Shown here: positions 55,116-64,000 of the stretch, piece by piece
Layout of the letters: each line of letters starts with the position of its first letter
How positions within the stretch are numbered: position 1 is the first letter of the stretch
NCBI GenBank assembly: GCA_963664465.2
Contig: CAXXSU010000004.1
Location: 372,001-436,000 of the forward strand
Direction of reading: 5' to 3'
Length of the DNA: 64,000 nucleotides
Source of the DNA: CAVOAK01 sp963664465
GTDB taxonomy: Bacteria > Pseudomonadota > Alphaproteobacteria > UBA8366 > CAVOAK01
Program-made: the position numbers and the translations under genes
Notes under the pieces: generated by a model
The model's input: the letters and a program-made list of their open reading frames with translations, nothing else
What the model was told of the DNA's origin: nothing
Database searches by the model: none

Positions 55116-56393
55116 ATGTCGGAACCGCGCCGCGCACGACCATTTGTAATCGGAGCCAATCACCGCTCAAGCTCCGTCCTGTTACGCGATCGGATGTTTG
55201 TCGATGAAGCGCGTGCACCAGTCATTTATGAGCGTTTATCCCGGTCTGGAATTCGTCAAGCGATGATCGTGTCGACATGCGACCGTGTTGAAATTCAAGG
55301 GGCGCATGAGGAGCCGCTCGACGCAATGCAGGAAATCCGGGATATCTTTGCGTCGGTCATCGGCGGACCCGCGGCCGAACTGCACGATCAACTCTACCTC
55401 ATTCACGGAGAGGAAGCGGTGCGCCACATGTTTGCTGTCGTCGCGTCGCTTGATAGCCAGGTGATTGGCGAATCGCAAGTTCTTGCGCAGATTAAGGAGT
55501 GTCACCGGCTGGCCAGCGACTATGGAATGGTCGGGTCCGAACTCGACGGGATACTGCAGTCCGCATATGCATCCGCAAAGCGAATTCGCAGCGAAACGCA
55601 GATCGGAGAGGGGCCTGTCTCGATCGCAGCATCCGCGCTGCAAATCGCGCGCAATGTGCACGGTGATCTCGAATCGTGCACAGGCTTAGTGCTTGGGCTT
55701 GGCGATATGGGTGAGTTCATAGGCGGTCATCTACGAACCGCGGGCCTCGGTAGAACGATGTTGGCCGGACCCTCGCGTCGCACCGAATCGGTGGCGCGGC
55801 GAATGGGGTGGCACTATTCACCGTTGGAAACTCTCGATTCGGCGCTTGTGGAGGCAGATATCGTCGTAACTGCGGCCGGAACCGGCCGCTACCTTGTAAC
55901 TTCTGAGAATGTCGCCGCCGCGCTCAAACTTAGGCGGCATCGGCCCATGCTCCTGATCGACGGCGCGGTGCCAGGAGATATCGAGCCGGCAACCGATCGC
56001 CTCGAAGAAGCATTCGTCTACACTTTGGACGATTTGGAGCACGTCGCCTTCGCCGGCCGAACATCTCGTGAGAGCGCTGCTGAACAGGCTTGGCAAATCG
56101 TCGACCAAGAAATGGCGGCGCGGCGGCGGCAGGTTGAACAAACCGGTGTCCCAGCACTGGTTGCGCTACGCCAGCATTTCGCAATAGTTCGCGAGGACGT
56201 GCTCGCCTCGAACCCGCAAGCAGACGCTTCGGAAGCCACGCGCCTGCTAATTAATCGGCTTTTGCACCATCCAAGTCGCGCGATTCGCGAACATGCTGCA
56301 ACGGCCGATACCTCGGACGAAATTGGCAGTGCTGAGTTGGAGCAGATGATTCAGCGTCTCTTCCGATTGTCGAAGAAGGACGACGAACTGTGA
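55116..56393 (+). CDS. hemA: Glutamyl-tRNA reductase (C5 heme pathway)
   Basis: Reduces Glu-tRNA to glutamate-1-semialdehyde, the first committed step of the C5 tetrapyrrole route. 425 residues. The N-terminal catalytic domain has GANHRSSSVLLRDR and the active Cys in VSTCDRVEI (usually STCNR). Then come VASLDSQVIGESQVLAQIKE and the NADPH site GLGDMGEFIG (usually GAGEM). The C-terminal dimerisation helix is about 320-425. Several positions differ from canonical GluTR, so it is a divergent member. Most Alphaproteobacteria use 5-aminolevulinate synthase instead. Overlaps the prfA start (GTGA). Confidence 0.88.
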   Translation: MSEPRRARPFVIGANHRSSSVLLRDRMFVDEARAPVIYERLSRSGIRQAMIVSTCDRVEIQGAHEEPLDAMQEIRDIFASVIGGPAAELHDQLYLIHGEEAVRHMFAVVASLDSQVIGESQVLAQIKECHRLASDYGMVGSELDGILQSAYASAKRIRSETQIGEGPVSIAASALQIARNVHGDLESCTGLVLGLGDMGEFIGGHLRTAGLGRTMLAGPSRRTESVARRMGWHYSPLETLDSALVEADIVVTAAGTGRYLVTSENVAAALKLRRHRPMLLIDGAVPGDIEPATDRLEEAFVYTLDDLEHVAFAGRTSRESAAEQAWQIVDQEMAARRRQVEQTGVPALVALRQHFAIVREDVLASNPQADASEATRLLINRLLHHPSRAIREHAATADTSDEIGSAELEQMIQRLFRLSKKDDEL

Positions 56394-57472
56394 AGAAGGG
56401 CAATCTACTGTCCAAGCTCGAGCGAGTCGTCGTGCGGCACGAAGAATTGAGTGAGCAACTCTCGCATTTTGACGGCGGATCCGCGGAACTTGCTGCGCTT
56501 TCCACGGAATACGCGGATCGCACGCCGGTCGTCGAAAAGATAATAATGCTGCGCTTGGCGACAGAAGAACTCAGTGGACTTGAGGAAATCATCGAGGATC
56601 CGGAAAGCGAGTCGGAAATGCGTTCGCTGGCTCAGGAGGAATGTGAGGATCTCAAGAAACGCATTTCTGCTCTTGAGGATGATGTAAAGATTCTGCTTCT
56701 GCCGCGTGACGAGGCAGACGATCGTGGTGCAATTCTTGAGGTCAGAGCTGGCACAGGTGGTGACGAGGCAGCCCTGTTTGCGGCGGACTTGTTCCGCATG
56801 TACCAACGCTATGCCGAACTGCATCACTGGAAGTTTGAACCTTTGCATGTCAGCGAGACCGGGATCGGCGGTTACAAGGAGGCAATTGCTTCTGTTAGCG
56901 GTCGCGGTGTGTTTGCGCGCCTAAAATACGAATCAGGTGTGCACCGGGTTCAAAGGATTCCCGTTACTGAAAGTGGCGGGCGTATCCACACCTCGGCGGC
57001 AACGGCTGCTGTGCTTCCCGAGGCCGAGGATGTCGATATCCAGATCGATGAAAAGGACCTCCGCGTCGATACATACCGTTCCCAGGGAGCAGGTGGACAG
57101 CACGTCAATACGACCGACAGCGCCGTGCGAATTACGCATTTGCCGACCGGGATCGTTGTAACCTGCCAAGACGAGAAATCGCAGCATAAGAACCGGGCTA
57201 AAGCGATGAAAGTCCTGCGGGCTCGGCTCTATGATCAAGAACGTAGCGCGCGTGAAGCCGAGCGGGCGGAGGCGCGGCGCATTCAGGTTGGCAGCGGAGA
57301 TCGCTCAGAGCGCATACGCACCTATAATTTTCCGCAGGGCAGGGTGACCGATCATCGCATCGGCCTAACGCTCCACAAGCTCGAACGCGTGATGAACGGC
57401 GAGGCGCTCGACGAGATTATCGAGGCGCTCGTCGCTGAAGATCAGGCCGCCCGTTTGGCGGAGATGCATTGA
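56390..57472 (+). CDS. prfA: Peptide chain release factor 1
   Basis: Releases peptides at UAA and UAG. 360 residues. The GGQ motif is in QGAGGQHVNTTDSAVRITHL near residue 230, and the stop-recognition region lies around RIPVTESGGRIHTSAATAAV. The start is a GTG overlapping the hemA stop by 4 bp; MKKGNLLSKLERVVVRHEEL follows. prmC, which methylates the GGQ glutamine, is next, 4 bp downstream. Confidence 0.97.
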   Translation: MKKGNLLSKLERVVVRHEELSEQLSHFDGGSAELAALSTEYADRTPVVEKIIMLRLATEELSGLEEIIEDPESESEMRSLAQEECEDLKKRISALEDDVKILLLPRDEADDRGAILEVRAGTGGDEAALFAADLFRMYQRYAELHHWKFEPLHVSETGIGGYKEAIASVSGRGVFARLKYESGVHRVQRIPVTESGGRIHTSAATAAVLPEAEDVDIQIDEKDLRVDTYRSQGAGGQHVNTTDSAVRITHLPTGIVVTCQDEKSQHKNRAKAMKVLRARLYDQERSAREAERAEARRIQVGSGDRSERIRTYNFPQGRVTDHRIGLTLHKLERVMNGEALDEIIEALVAEDQAARLAEMH

Positions 57473-57476
57473 CACC

Positions 57477-58316
57477 GTGTCGGTAGAGGTTTGCATACGC
57501 GAGGGGGCTGAGCGGCTTGCGGCGGCGTCAGTTGAAGAGCCACGTAGGGAGGCGCGCCTATTGCTTGCCCATGCCATGGGCGTCACATCCGACAAACTCA
57601 TTGCAAATGTGGAGCAAGCCGTCCGCAACGCGTCCGGATACTTTGAACTCGTCGAACAACGGGCGTCACGTGTTCCGCTCTCCAGGATTATCGGCCGGCG
57701 CGAGTTCTGGAGCCTTGAATTTTATCTCACCGACCATACCTTCGACCCGCGCCCCGACAGCGAATTGGTCGTGGAAGCGGCCCTGGATTTCATAACCGAC
57801 CGCGATGCGGCCTTGCGCGTCGCCGATTTCGGCACAGGGACCGGATGTCTGCTTTTGTCGCTCTTGAGCGAGTTGCGGAACGCCAGCGGCGTCGGAATCG
57901 ATCGAAAGCCGGCAACAGTCAAAGCAGCAGCGCACAATGCCGCAAATCTCGGTCTAACATCCCGCGCGACATTTTTTGCTGGTGACTGGGGAGCTGCAAT
58001 TTCCGGTAAGTTCGATTTGATCGTTACCAATCCGCCCTACATAGCGACGGAGGAAATTTGTAAACTTGACCCAGATGTTCGACTTTACGAGCCGAGACTG
58101 GCGCTCGACGGCGGGGGTGACGGGCTTGCGGCCTATCGCGCCTTAGCACCAGAACTCGCCAGTCTTCTGGCGCCGAAGGGACTCGTTGTCGTCGAGGTCG
58201 GTATTGAACAGGCTGCGATCGTGACGAGACTAATACATGCAGCCGGCCTAGAGGTACGCGCGACCAAACTAGACCTCACCGGTGTGGCGCGCTGCCTTGT
58301 TTGTTGTCACGCATAA
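57477..58316 (+). CDS. prmC: Release factor glutamine methyltransferase
   Basis: N5-methylates the GGQ glutamine of release factors. 279 residues. An N-terminal helical domain (about 1-75) is followed by the SAM domain: RIIGRREFWSLEFYL, DPRPDSELVVEAALD, VADFGTGTGCLLLSLLSELR, and the catalytic NPPY in IVTNPPYIATEEI. GTG start directly after prfA, so both are cotranslated. Confidence 0.96.
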   Translation: MSVEVCIREGAERLAAASVEEPRREARLLLAHAMGVTSDKLIANVEQAVRNASGYFELVEQRASRVPLSRIIGRREFWSLEFYLTDHTFDPRPDSELVVEAALDFITDRDAALRVADFGTGTGCLLLSLLSELRNASGVGIDRKPATVKAAAHNAANLGLTSRATFFAGDWGAAISGKFDLIVTNPPYIATEEICKLDPDVRLYEPRLALDGGGDGLAAYRALAPELASLLAPKGLVVVEVGIEQAAIVTRLIHAAGLEVRATKLDLTGVARCLVCCHA

Positions 58317-58516
58317 AGCCGGCATAAGTTCAAAAAATTTCTTGGAATTGTGCATTTCCCCGGCTAAGGTCAGAATTGGCTAAGGCCAAAATTGAGCTGA
58401 GCGTATCAGGGCGTTCAGCAAGATCCCGCACAAAAAAGTGGCAGTCCGGAAGACGGGCCTTATTGCGTGGACGTCGATGTGCAACGGCGGGACAAAACGT
58501 CAATACGAGGAGACAA

Positions 58517-58918
58517 ATGAGACAAGGTCAAAACCCGAAGCGCTCTCGCGGGCGAAACTCCGGAAGACGAAACGTACCCGCTCGACATCAAACTTTCGAC
58601 AGCAACGGACCGAGCGTTCGTGTTCGCGGCAACGCCCATCAAGTTTACGAGAAATACTTGGCAATGGCCCGTGATGCCAATGTTTCTGGTGATCACACTA
58701 TGGCCGAAAATTATCATCAGCATGCGGACCACTACTTTCGTATCATCAATAGCGAGCCCGACGAAAGTCGAAACGCGCGGCAGGCTCAACGAAACGGCAA
58801 CGGCGCAGCGACGCCTGCGCCGCCCGGCAGCGAAGGCCAACCTCCTCAGGTCGAGTCGGAAATCGTCACCGAGACACCTGTCGTTGATGATGATGCGGGG
58901 CCATCCACCAACAACTGA
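58517..58918 (+). CDS. DUF4167-family protein
   Basis: 133 residues: a basic, Arg/Gln/Asn-rich start (MRQGQNPKRSRGRNSGRR), then the conserved block DSNGPSVRVRGNAHQVYEKY and DHTMAENYHQHADHYFRI, and a low-complexity acidic tail. The composition suggests nucleic-acid binding, but function is unknown. The ATG follows AGGAGA; a longer frame from 58376 is not conserved. DUF4167 genes usually lie between prmC and clpB in alphaproteobacteria, as here. Confidence 0.9.
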   Translation: MRQGQNPKRSRGRNSGRRNVPARHQTFDSNGPSVRVRGNAHQVYEKYLAMARDANVSGDHTMAENYHQHADHYFRIINSEPDESRNARQAQRNGNGAATPAPPGSEGQPPQVESEIVTETPVVDDDAGPSTNN

Positions 58919-59111
58919 CCTTGTCCAGGGTGTTGGTGTGAAGTTGCCGCGCCCTATGCGTTCAAGCCAAACCCAATAAGTAACGTTTTATTCAGCCGCC
59001 GGTGTCGGTTGGAACCGGGCCAACACGCAATGGGCGGAAATGGTCACTGGCTTTTGCCTGCGCGGCGCGGCAACATTGCGCTCCACTAAGGTATTGCTTT
59101 AGGAGGTAGCT

Positions 59112-61466
59112 GTGCCGGCTACGCCGCTCAAGGCGACCGATGTCGCATTACCGTTATTTCGCCCCGGCGCCCAGACGGAAGGCGAAGCATTTGCCTTTTC
59201 CAGCCATGCGCGTGCGCGCGAGGCAATCGAGTTCGGCCTGTCGATCACCGACTTTGGCTTTAATGTTTTCGTGCTGGGAGACACCAACAGCGGTCGTATG
59301 ACCGCGACACTGGACTTTTTGAATTCGTTCATCTCCGACATGCCGCCGGCCAACGATATCGTCTATCTCAACAATTTTGTCCGTCCACACCGACCTAAGC
59401 CCTACAGTTTGCCGGCGGGCGTGGCTCGCAAATTCCGTGACCATATGACTTCGCTCGTGCCCAAACTGCGGGAGGCATTCGTCCAAGCGTTTGGTGGCAA
59501 AGATTACGAGCGCGAAATCTCGGTTCGCCGGGAGTCGATGCAAAAGGAGCTGGCCGGCCAACTGGAAGACCTCAAGACTGAGGCCCGCGCCGGTGGCCTC
59601 GATATTGTTCAAATCGAAAAAGGAATGATGGTGGTTGCCACGGGCCCTGACGGCGAGGCTATGGCGCTCGATTCGTTTCCGCCGCCGGAACGCGAGAAGT
59701 TGGAAGCAGCGGCGAAGCAGCTGAATGAGCGGTTGTTCGAGTTTAACCGCAATGCAACGAAGCTCAATGTTGAATTCATGTCAGAGGCGGCAGACCTCAA
59801 CCGTCAGGTTGCGGACAGTGCCGTCGGCGATCTAATCGACGAATTGGAGGCGGAGTATAGCGGCTATGCCGGCCTGCGCCGTTGGATCGTCGAGCTACGC
59901 GCGGATATTCTGGAAAACCTTCACATCTTTCGTCCGCACGCGGGGGGTGAAGGAGCGCCGGTTGGCGAGAGTGCTGAGTCGCGATACGCAGTTAATCTTT
60001 TCGTCGATAACGGTGATGAGGACAGTCCGAGTGTTGTCCTCGAACCCAACCCAACATACGAAAATCTGTTCGGACGCATCGAATACCGTCCGGTGGCGGG
60101 ATTGCTTGAAACCGATTTCTCAATGATGCGTGCCGGTGCGCTGCATCGCGCAAACGGGGGCATACTTGTGCTCCGAGCCGAGTCTCTGGCGCGGAATCCC
60201 GCGAGCTGGGAGTTGCTGAAGGGCGCGTTGCGTGATCGCGAGTTTCGGCTCGAGGAACTGCCGCGAACGGGTGCATTGCCGATCGCCGGAGCGCCCATGC
60301 CCAAGCCAGTCACACTCGACTTGAACATCGTTATTATCGGCTCACCGCAGGCATATTACGCCTTCTTCTCGATTGATCCGGAGTTTCGCACCTATTTCAA
60401 AGTCAAAGCCGATATCGACGGTGACATGGACGCGACACAGGAGAATATTGATCAATACGCAGGCTTGATTCGCGCCATGGCCCGCAAGCGGGGTGACGAA
60501 TGCGACGATGAGGCGATTGTCCGACTGCTCGGCGAAGCGTCCCGTTCGGCCGCGAACCGTACCAAACTGACGGCGCGCTACGAGCTCATGGCCGACGTAT
60601 TGAACGAGGCGGCGAGGCTTGTGAAAGGCGAGAAACCTGCACGCATTACGGCAGGTGCGGTGTCAACGGCACTCGAACAACGCCGCCGTCGCAATGCCCG
60701 CGTTGAAGACCGTATGCAGGAAGGCATCGCGAAAGGTTTTGTGATGATCGATACCAGCGGTAGCGTGGTCGGTCAGATCAATGCGCTGGTGGTCCGCGAC
60801 CATGGCGATCATGCGTTTGGCTCGCCCTCACGCGTTACTGCACGTGCCTCCGCAGGGTGACTTGGCGTCATCAACGTCGAGCGTGACACCGAACTCGGTG
60901 GTCCAATTCAACAGAAGGGAGTGATGGTACTACAGGGATTTCTCGCCGGCCATTTCGCACGTCGCTTCCCACTCTCATTCAATTGCTCCATTACCTTCGA
61001 ACAGAGCTATGCGGGCGTGGAGGGCGATAGCGCGTCCATGGCCGAGCTCTGCGCAGTCTTGTCCACTCTCTCGGGCTTGCCATTGCGTCAGGACCTGGCG
61101 ATTACGGGATCGGTCAACCAGCGCGGGCAATCTCAGCCAATTGGCGGCGCAATTGAAAAGATTGAGGGATTTTTTCGTACCTGCTACGAGGCTGGCCCGT
61201 TGACCGGCTCTCAGGGCGTTGTCATACCAGCTTCGAACGCCGTCAACGTGGTGCTGCGGCAAGATGTGGCCGATGCAATCGAAGCTGGCCAATTCCATGT
61301 TTACAGCGTCACGTCTATTGATGACGCGGTTGAGCTGCTGACCGGTATAGCGGCCGGCGAACCGGACGACGACGGTTCATACTCGCCAGACACTTTGTAC
61401 GGCAAAGTGATGACTCAGCTTGAGGCGTTCAACCGCGTGCTACTTGAACGAGGTCACACAGGCTAG
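59112..61466 (+). pseudogene. Lon-like ATP-dependent protease (AAA_32 / Lon_C), interrupted by one in-frame TGA
   Basis: One 785-codon frame with a single TGA at 60858-60860. The first part (582 residues, GTG 59112 after AGGAGGT) holds the ATP-binding region (FVLGDTNSGRMTA), a long helical insertion and the AAA lid. The second part holds the Lon proteolytic domain with catalytic Ser in EGDSASMAEL and Lys in QPIGGAIEKIEGF. Around the stop the reading is VTARASAG-stop-LGVINVERD; relatives have an Arg at this place, so CGA to TGA is the simplest change. ATG 60924 has AGAAGGGAG just before it, so the protease part might be made separately, lacking about 20 residues of the domain start. May also be a sequencing error. 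Confidence 0.85.
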
Positions 61467-61490
61467 GTTACCGCTGGCTAGGTTACCGCT
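61461..61490. repeat. 15-bp tandem duplication at the junction of two convergent genes
   Basis: GGCTAGGTTACCGCT occurs twice in a row. The first copy holds the TAG stop of the Lon-like gene; the second holds the TAA stop of the glycosyltransferase on the other strand. Confidence 0.9.
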
Positions 61491-63219
61491 CGGTTCTTTT
61501 CAATCCTGCGGCCCCTTCAGTATCCGATAAACGGATGACACCCAACTTAAGGAGCCAGCCAACCGATCGCTGAAGCTGTGCCTCATCGCCGTTCGAACTC
61601 ACCTGTGCGAGCGTGCCGATGCTGATACCAGGTTGCGTCATTATCGCGTGGATTAGAGTCGGCAGTTGCTCCGGCGCAATGAGAATGTCAGGCGTAAACA
61701 TGTTCATGCGATGGCGGAGGAGTGCCGTGACCTCATCGTAGGAACTGACCGACGATTCCAGTCGGTCGTCAATCGTCAGCCGTCGGGTCGGGTGTGAGGC
61801 GAAGATTGTGAATGGATCTGGCCAGTAGGGATGTGCGGGCCCTGGAGTTGTCTCCCTGTCGGCTTCATGCTCGGCCGCGCGGCGCTGGTCGAGGTCCCGC
61901 CAGAGGGCTTCATGCTGCGGAATGATCGCCCGCCAGTCGAACTGCGCTTGCGCATGTCGTTTGCCTGCTTCGCCCATTCGCCGCCGCAAGCCGGCATCGC
62001 CGACGAGCGTTGTAAGAGCGCCTGTGAGGGCGCCTTGGTCGACCGCCGTGGTCTGAGCGGCGCCACCGATGAAATGACCATAGGTGTCGATGTCGGCGGA
62101 GTACCTGTATGCCAAATCTTCACCCATTCCAGAATTTGGCGCGGTGGTCGGTATCAAGAAACCATCGGTTTCGTGGCGTATGGTCTCGCGGTAGCCGTTC
62201 CAGTCCGAAGCGATGACCGGTAGTCCACTCGCCATTGCCTCGACCGGCGTCAGCCCAAAGGTCTCCTGTATATTGTCCGCCAGCGACACGAAGATGTCCG
62301 CGGCCGCCCATAATCCGCCAGAGAAATCTGGGTTGGTGTTTTCTACAAAGTGAATCGTGGCTTTGCGGCACAGATCATGTGCCAGTGAACGAAACTCCTC
62401 GCCAATCCGCTCTGTCGGAAAATAGCCGTAGAGCGCAAGATGAATCGGACGCTTCTCGCGTTCGGCAATCTGTTCGACGGCTTGAAACAACGGTAGCGGA
62501 TGGGCCTTTGAGAAGTAGCTGTGCCGACCGTGCGCTAAAATGAACACGGCAGCTTCAGGAATTCCGAGTTGGCTGCGCAGCCGCAGCCGCTCCGCTTGCT
62601 CCTCGCGAATCACAAAATCCTCCGTGTTTATGCCGAGCGGAATTACTGGGAGATCAACTGGACAGAGCTGACCGTTGCGGCGGGATTCGGCTGGGCTCAG
62701 GCCGTTCTCACGAGCATGGTCGGCCAACTGCGCTTCGTGATGGTCGTGCCACCCTTGCCAGACTGCTTCGATCGTCCTTCTTGCTGATATTGAGGTGCAG
62801 ACGATGGCGTCCCAGGGCTGCGTGGGTTCAAGGATGCAGGCTGTAATTGCGGCGATTACGGGCGCGGTTGAGAGGCTATGGCTCAGCCCGCAAAGGCTGA
62901 AGCTTCGGGCATCCGCCGAATGGCGTTGCTGGGCGAATGGCGCGATGTTGGGATCGCGCAGAACAAGGCATCCCGCGTCGGCAATCCGCTCGGGACTATC
63001 AAGCGGAATGAATACGCAACGTGAGGGCTCAACGCCCCATCGTGACGCCGTCTCCTTGAAATCGACGAACTGCGCGGCATCCTGGGCGCAACAAAAGAGC
63101 TTCTCCTGCGTCGCATAACGGAGAAGCGCGTCGAGAAAGCCATCAGCAGCAACGTCCATGCCGAAATAGTGCTGGCCGCGCTGCGCCGGCTTATTAGCAA
63201 GATGGATGGCGCCTGCCAT
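61483..63219 (-). CDS. GT4-family glycosyltransferase with C-terminal extension
   Basis: 578 residues. The glycosyltransferase part covers about 1-440; the C-terminal Rossmann half has VFILAHGRHSYFSKAHPLPL and the GT4 E-x7-E motif in ETFGLTPVEAMASGLPVIAS near residue 315. The N-terminal half starts MAGAIHLANKPAQRGQHYFG. The last 140 residues (about 440-578) are not part of the GT fold and resemble a winged-helix-like segment (IMTQPGISIGTLAQVSS). Acceptor and donor are unknown. It is convergent with the Lon-like gene and divergent from clpB. Confidence 0.87.
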   Translation of the reverse strand: MAGAIHLANKPAQRGQHYFGMDVAADGFLDALLRYATQEKLFCCAQDAAQFVDFKETASRWGVEPSRCVFIPLDSPERIADAGCLVLRDPNIAPFAQQRHSADARSFSLCGLSHSLSTAPVIAAITACILEPTQPWDAIVCTSISARRTIEAVWQGWHDHHEAQLADHARENGLSPAESRRNGQLCPVDLPVIPLGINTEDFVIREEQAERLRLRSQLGIPEAAVFILAHGRHSYFSKAHPLPLFQAVEQIAEREKRPIHLALYGYFPTERIGEEFRSLAHDLCRKATIHFVENTNPDFSGGLWAAADIFVSLADNIQETFGLTPVEAMASGLPVIASDWNGYRETIRHETDGFLIPTTAPNSGMGEDLAYRYSADIDTYGHFIGGAAQTTAVDQGALTGALTTLVGDAGLRRRMGEAGKRHAQAQFDWRAIIPQHEALWRDLDQRRAAEHEADRETTPGPAHPYWPDPFTIFASHPTRRLTIDDRLESSVSSYDEVTALLRHRMNMFTPDILIAPEQLPTLIHAIMTQPGISIGTLAQVSSNGDEAQLQRSVGWLLKLGVIRLSDTEGAAGLKRTER

Positions 63220-63544
63220 TTTGCGCTGCCTTATTGCCGGCCGCTATTCGACCTTGAGGAAGGCCGAAGTTCTGCGACAAGTTTACGAATGCGGAAGACC
63301 ATAGGCGGGTGGCGCCCAATCAATTTCAAAATACCGGCTTCGCGCGCCCGGGAACGGAGCATGACCGCGCGCATAAGTATACCCGTCGCGCAATTACGGA
63401 TCGATCTTGAATACGCTGCTATCCCCTTGTGTAGGCTAAGTGAATAGCCATATACGGGAGGCGGATGCCTATGCAGGATTCGTTTCTTAATCCGTGTCTT
63501 GGCCGTCTTGCCTATACGAGGGAGACGAGGAGAAGGATTACATC
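63220..63544. other. 325-bp region between the glycosyltransferase and clpB
   Basis: It holds a sigma-32-like promoter (63406-63430) and a short leader frame (63465-63548), both described separately. Nothing else supported was seen; a frame from 63169 to 63447 looks non-coding. Confidence 0.5.
63406..63430 (+). promoter_or_regulatory. Candidate heat-shock (sigma-32/RpoH) promoter of clpB
   Basis: CTTGA and CCCCTTGT are separated by 12 bp, close to the RpoH consensus (TTGA, 12-15 bp, CCCC). It would give a leader of about 110 nt. clpB is a classical RpoH target. Assigned by eye. Confidence 0.55.
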
Positions 63545-63548
63545 ATGA
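63465..63548 (+). CDS. Possible 27-residue leader peptide overlapping the clpB start
   Basis: ATG 63465 follows GGGAGG at good spacing and codes 27 residues (MPMQDSFLNPCLGRLAYTRE, then TRRRITS). Its TGA overlaps the clpB ATG by 4 bp (ATGA), so translating it would couple to clpB. The cluster of Arg codons near the end could slow ribosomes. No family is recognised and it could be chance. Confidence 0.35.
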   Translation: MPMQDSFLNPCLGRLAYTRETRRRITS

Positions 63549-64000
63549 ATTTTGAAAAGTGCACCGAGCGCCTACGCGGCTTCGTTGAGTCAGCGCAGAC
63601 CTTGGCTTCGCGTCTGAGCCACCAGCAGTTGCGACCGGAGCATATTCTAAAAGTCTTGTTGGACGATTCCAAAGGTTCGGCTGTCGGTTTAATCCAGGCT
63701 GCTGGCGCTGACACTGCAGCCGTACTTGCAGCGGTCGACGCGGCGCTCGAATCGATGCCTCGCGTTGGGGGTTCGGGCGCAGGTCAGATCTACCTGGCGC
63801 CGGAATTAGCACGGGTTTTCGAGCAGGCCGAACAGCTGGCTGAGAAAGCTGGCGATCAGTTTGTTGCGGCCGAGCGAGTGCTTCTAGCATTGGCATTGGC
63901 CGAAGACGCGGCAACTGCGACAATTCTAAAGGACGGCGGCGTCACACCACAGGCGCTGAGCAAGGCCATTGACGATATGCGCAAAGGCCGGCGCGCGGAT
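63545..64000 (+). CDS. clpB: ATP-dependent chaperone ClpB, N-terminal part (cut by window edge)
   Basis: The first 152 codons of the Hsp100 disaggregase. MNFEKCTERLRGFVESAQTL begins the N-terminal Clp repeat domain; QLRPEHILKVLLDD and AERVLLALALAED are the two repeat halves. The AAA+ modules lie beyond the window. An own ribosome site (GGAGAAGGA) is 7 bp before the ATG. The putative RpoH promoter and leader frame lie upstream. Position after prmC-DUF4167 is typical, although the Lon-like and glycosyltransferase genes intervene here. Confidence 0.93.
   Translation, partial: MNFEKCTERLRGFVESAQTLASRLSHQQLRPEHILKVLLDDSKGSAVGLIQAAGADTAAVLAAVDAALESMPRVGGSGAGQIYLAPELARVFEQAEQLAEKAGDQFVAAERVLLALALAEDAATATILKDGGVTPQALSKAIDDMRKGRRAD

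Noticed and set aside
60858..60860. TGA read as selenocysteine in the Lon-like protease
   Set aside because: The position is Arg in relatives as I recall them, is not an active-site residue, and no SECIS-like hairpin directly follows.

Overview
The window is chromosomal DNA of an alphaproteobacterium, most likely a Rhodospirillales-type lineage. This is inferred from gene content and order: a class I lysyl-tRNA synthetase, an alphaproteobacterial DinG-type helicase, the EAL/TIGR01459-HAD pair, aerobic cobaltochelatase CobS/CobT, the aroK-aroB-hlyC group next to xerD, the argJ and GNAT-MutT fusion pair, and the prfA-prmC-DUF4167...clpB order. No rRNA, tRNA or CRISPR array was found by eye.

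Layout. 1-10177: dinG N-terminus (cut by the left edge), lysK, a branched-chain aminotransferase, a desaturase with a parvulin, pyrD, a degenerate EAL protein resembling TipF, a HAD phosphatase, and methylmalonyl-CoA mutase (scpA). 10178-19699 is the most unusual part: about 9.5 kb of nested insertion sequences. An IS5-family element sits on the stop codon of scpA and is itself split by an IS1182-family element. Next is a membrane-anchored coiled-coil gene (two N-terminal membrane segments, about 26 units of a strict 25-residue repeat, and a conserved C-terminal domain). It is broken by a 25-bp tandem duplication, an IS1380-family element and an IS3-family remnant, and the remnant is split by an IS30-family element. 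Terminal repeats, target duplications and in-frame rejoining can be read for four of the five elements.

19735-35630: LysE exporter, GNAT, meaB (GTPase partner of methylmalonyl-CoA mutase), rpmB, a queuosine pair (VUT transporter and tgt), upp, a 5'-nucleotidase, cobT/cobS, a J-domain protein, bolA, DUF2889, a CBS protein, and the overlapping aroK-aroB-hlyC operon. 35749-46020: a small membrane protein, a large exported protein of unknown function, xerD, accA, secA, argJ, GNAT-MutT, and an NDUFAF5-like methyltransferase. 46140-49943: a cupin thiol dioxygenase coupled to a four-domain rhodanese, comF, a glutaredoxin and DUF1178. 50040-64000: ubiG, lysC, a RodZ-like protein, hisS, a glutamyl-tRNA reductase (unexpected in Alphaproteobacteria), prfA, prmC, DUF4167, a Lon-like protease interrupted by one in-frame TGA, a GT4 glycosyltransferase, and the clpB 5' end behind a sigma-32-like promoter.

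Themes. B12-dependent propionate/methylmalonate metabolism recurs (scpA, meaB, cobS, cobT). Sulfur handling is grouped (dioxygenase, rhodanese, glutaredoxin). The strongest candidate for an undescribed system is the dismantled 25-residue-repeat coiled-coil protein. With the nearby TipF-like EAL protein it resembles the TipN/TipF polarity pair of Caulobacter; that link is inference from architecture only.
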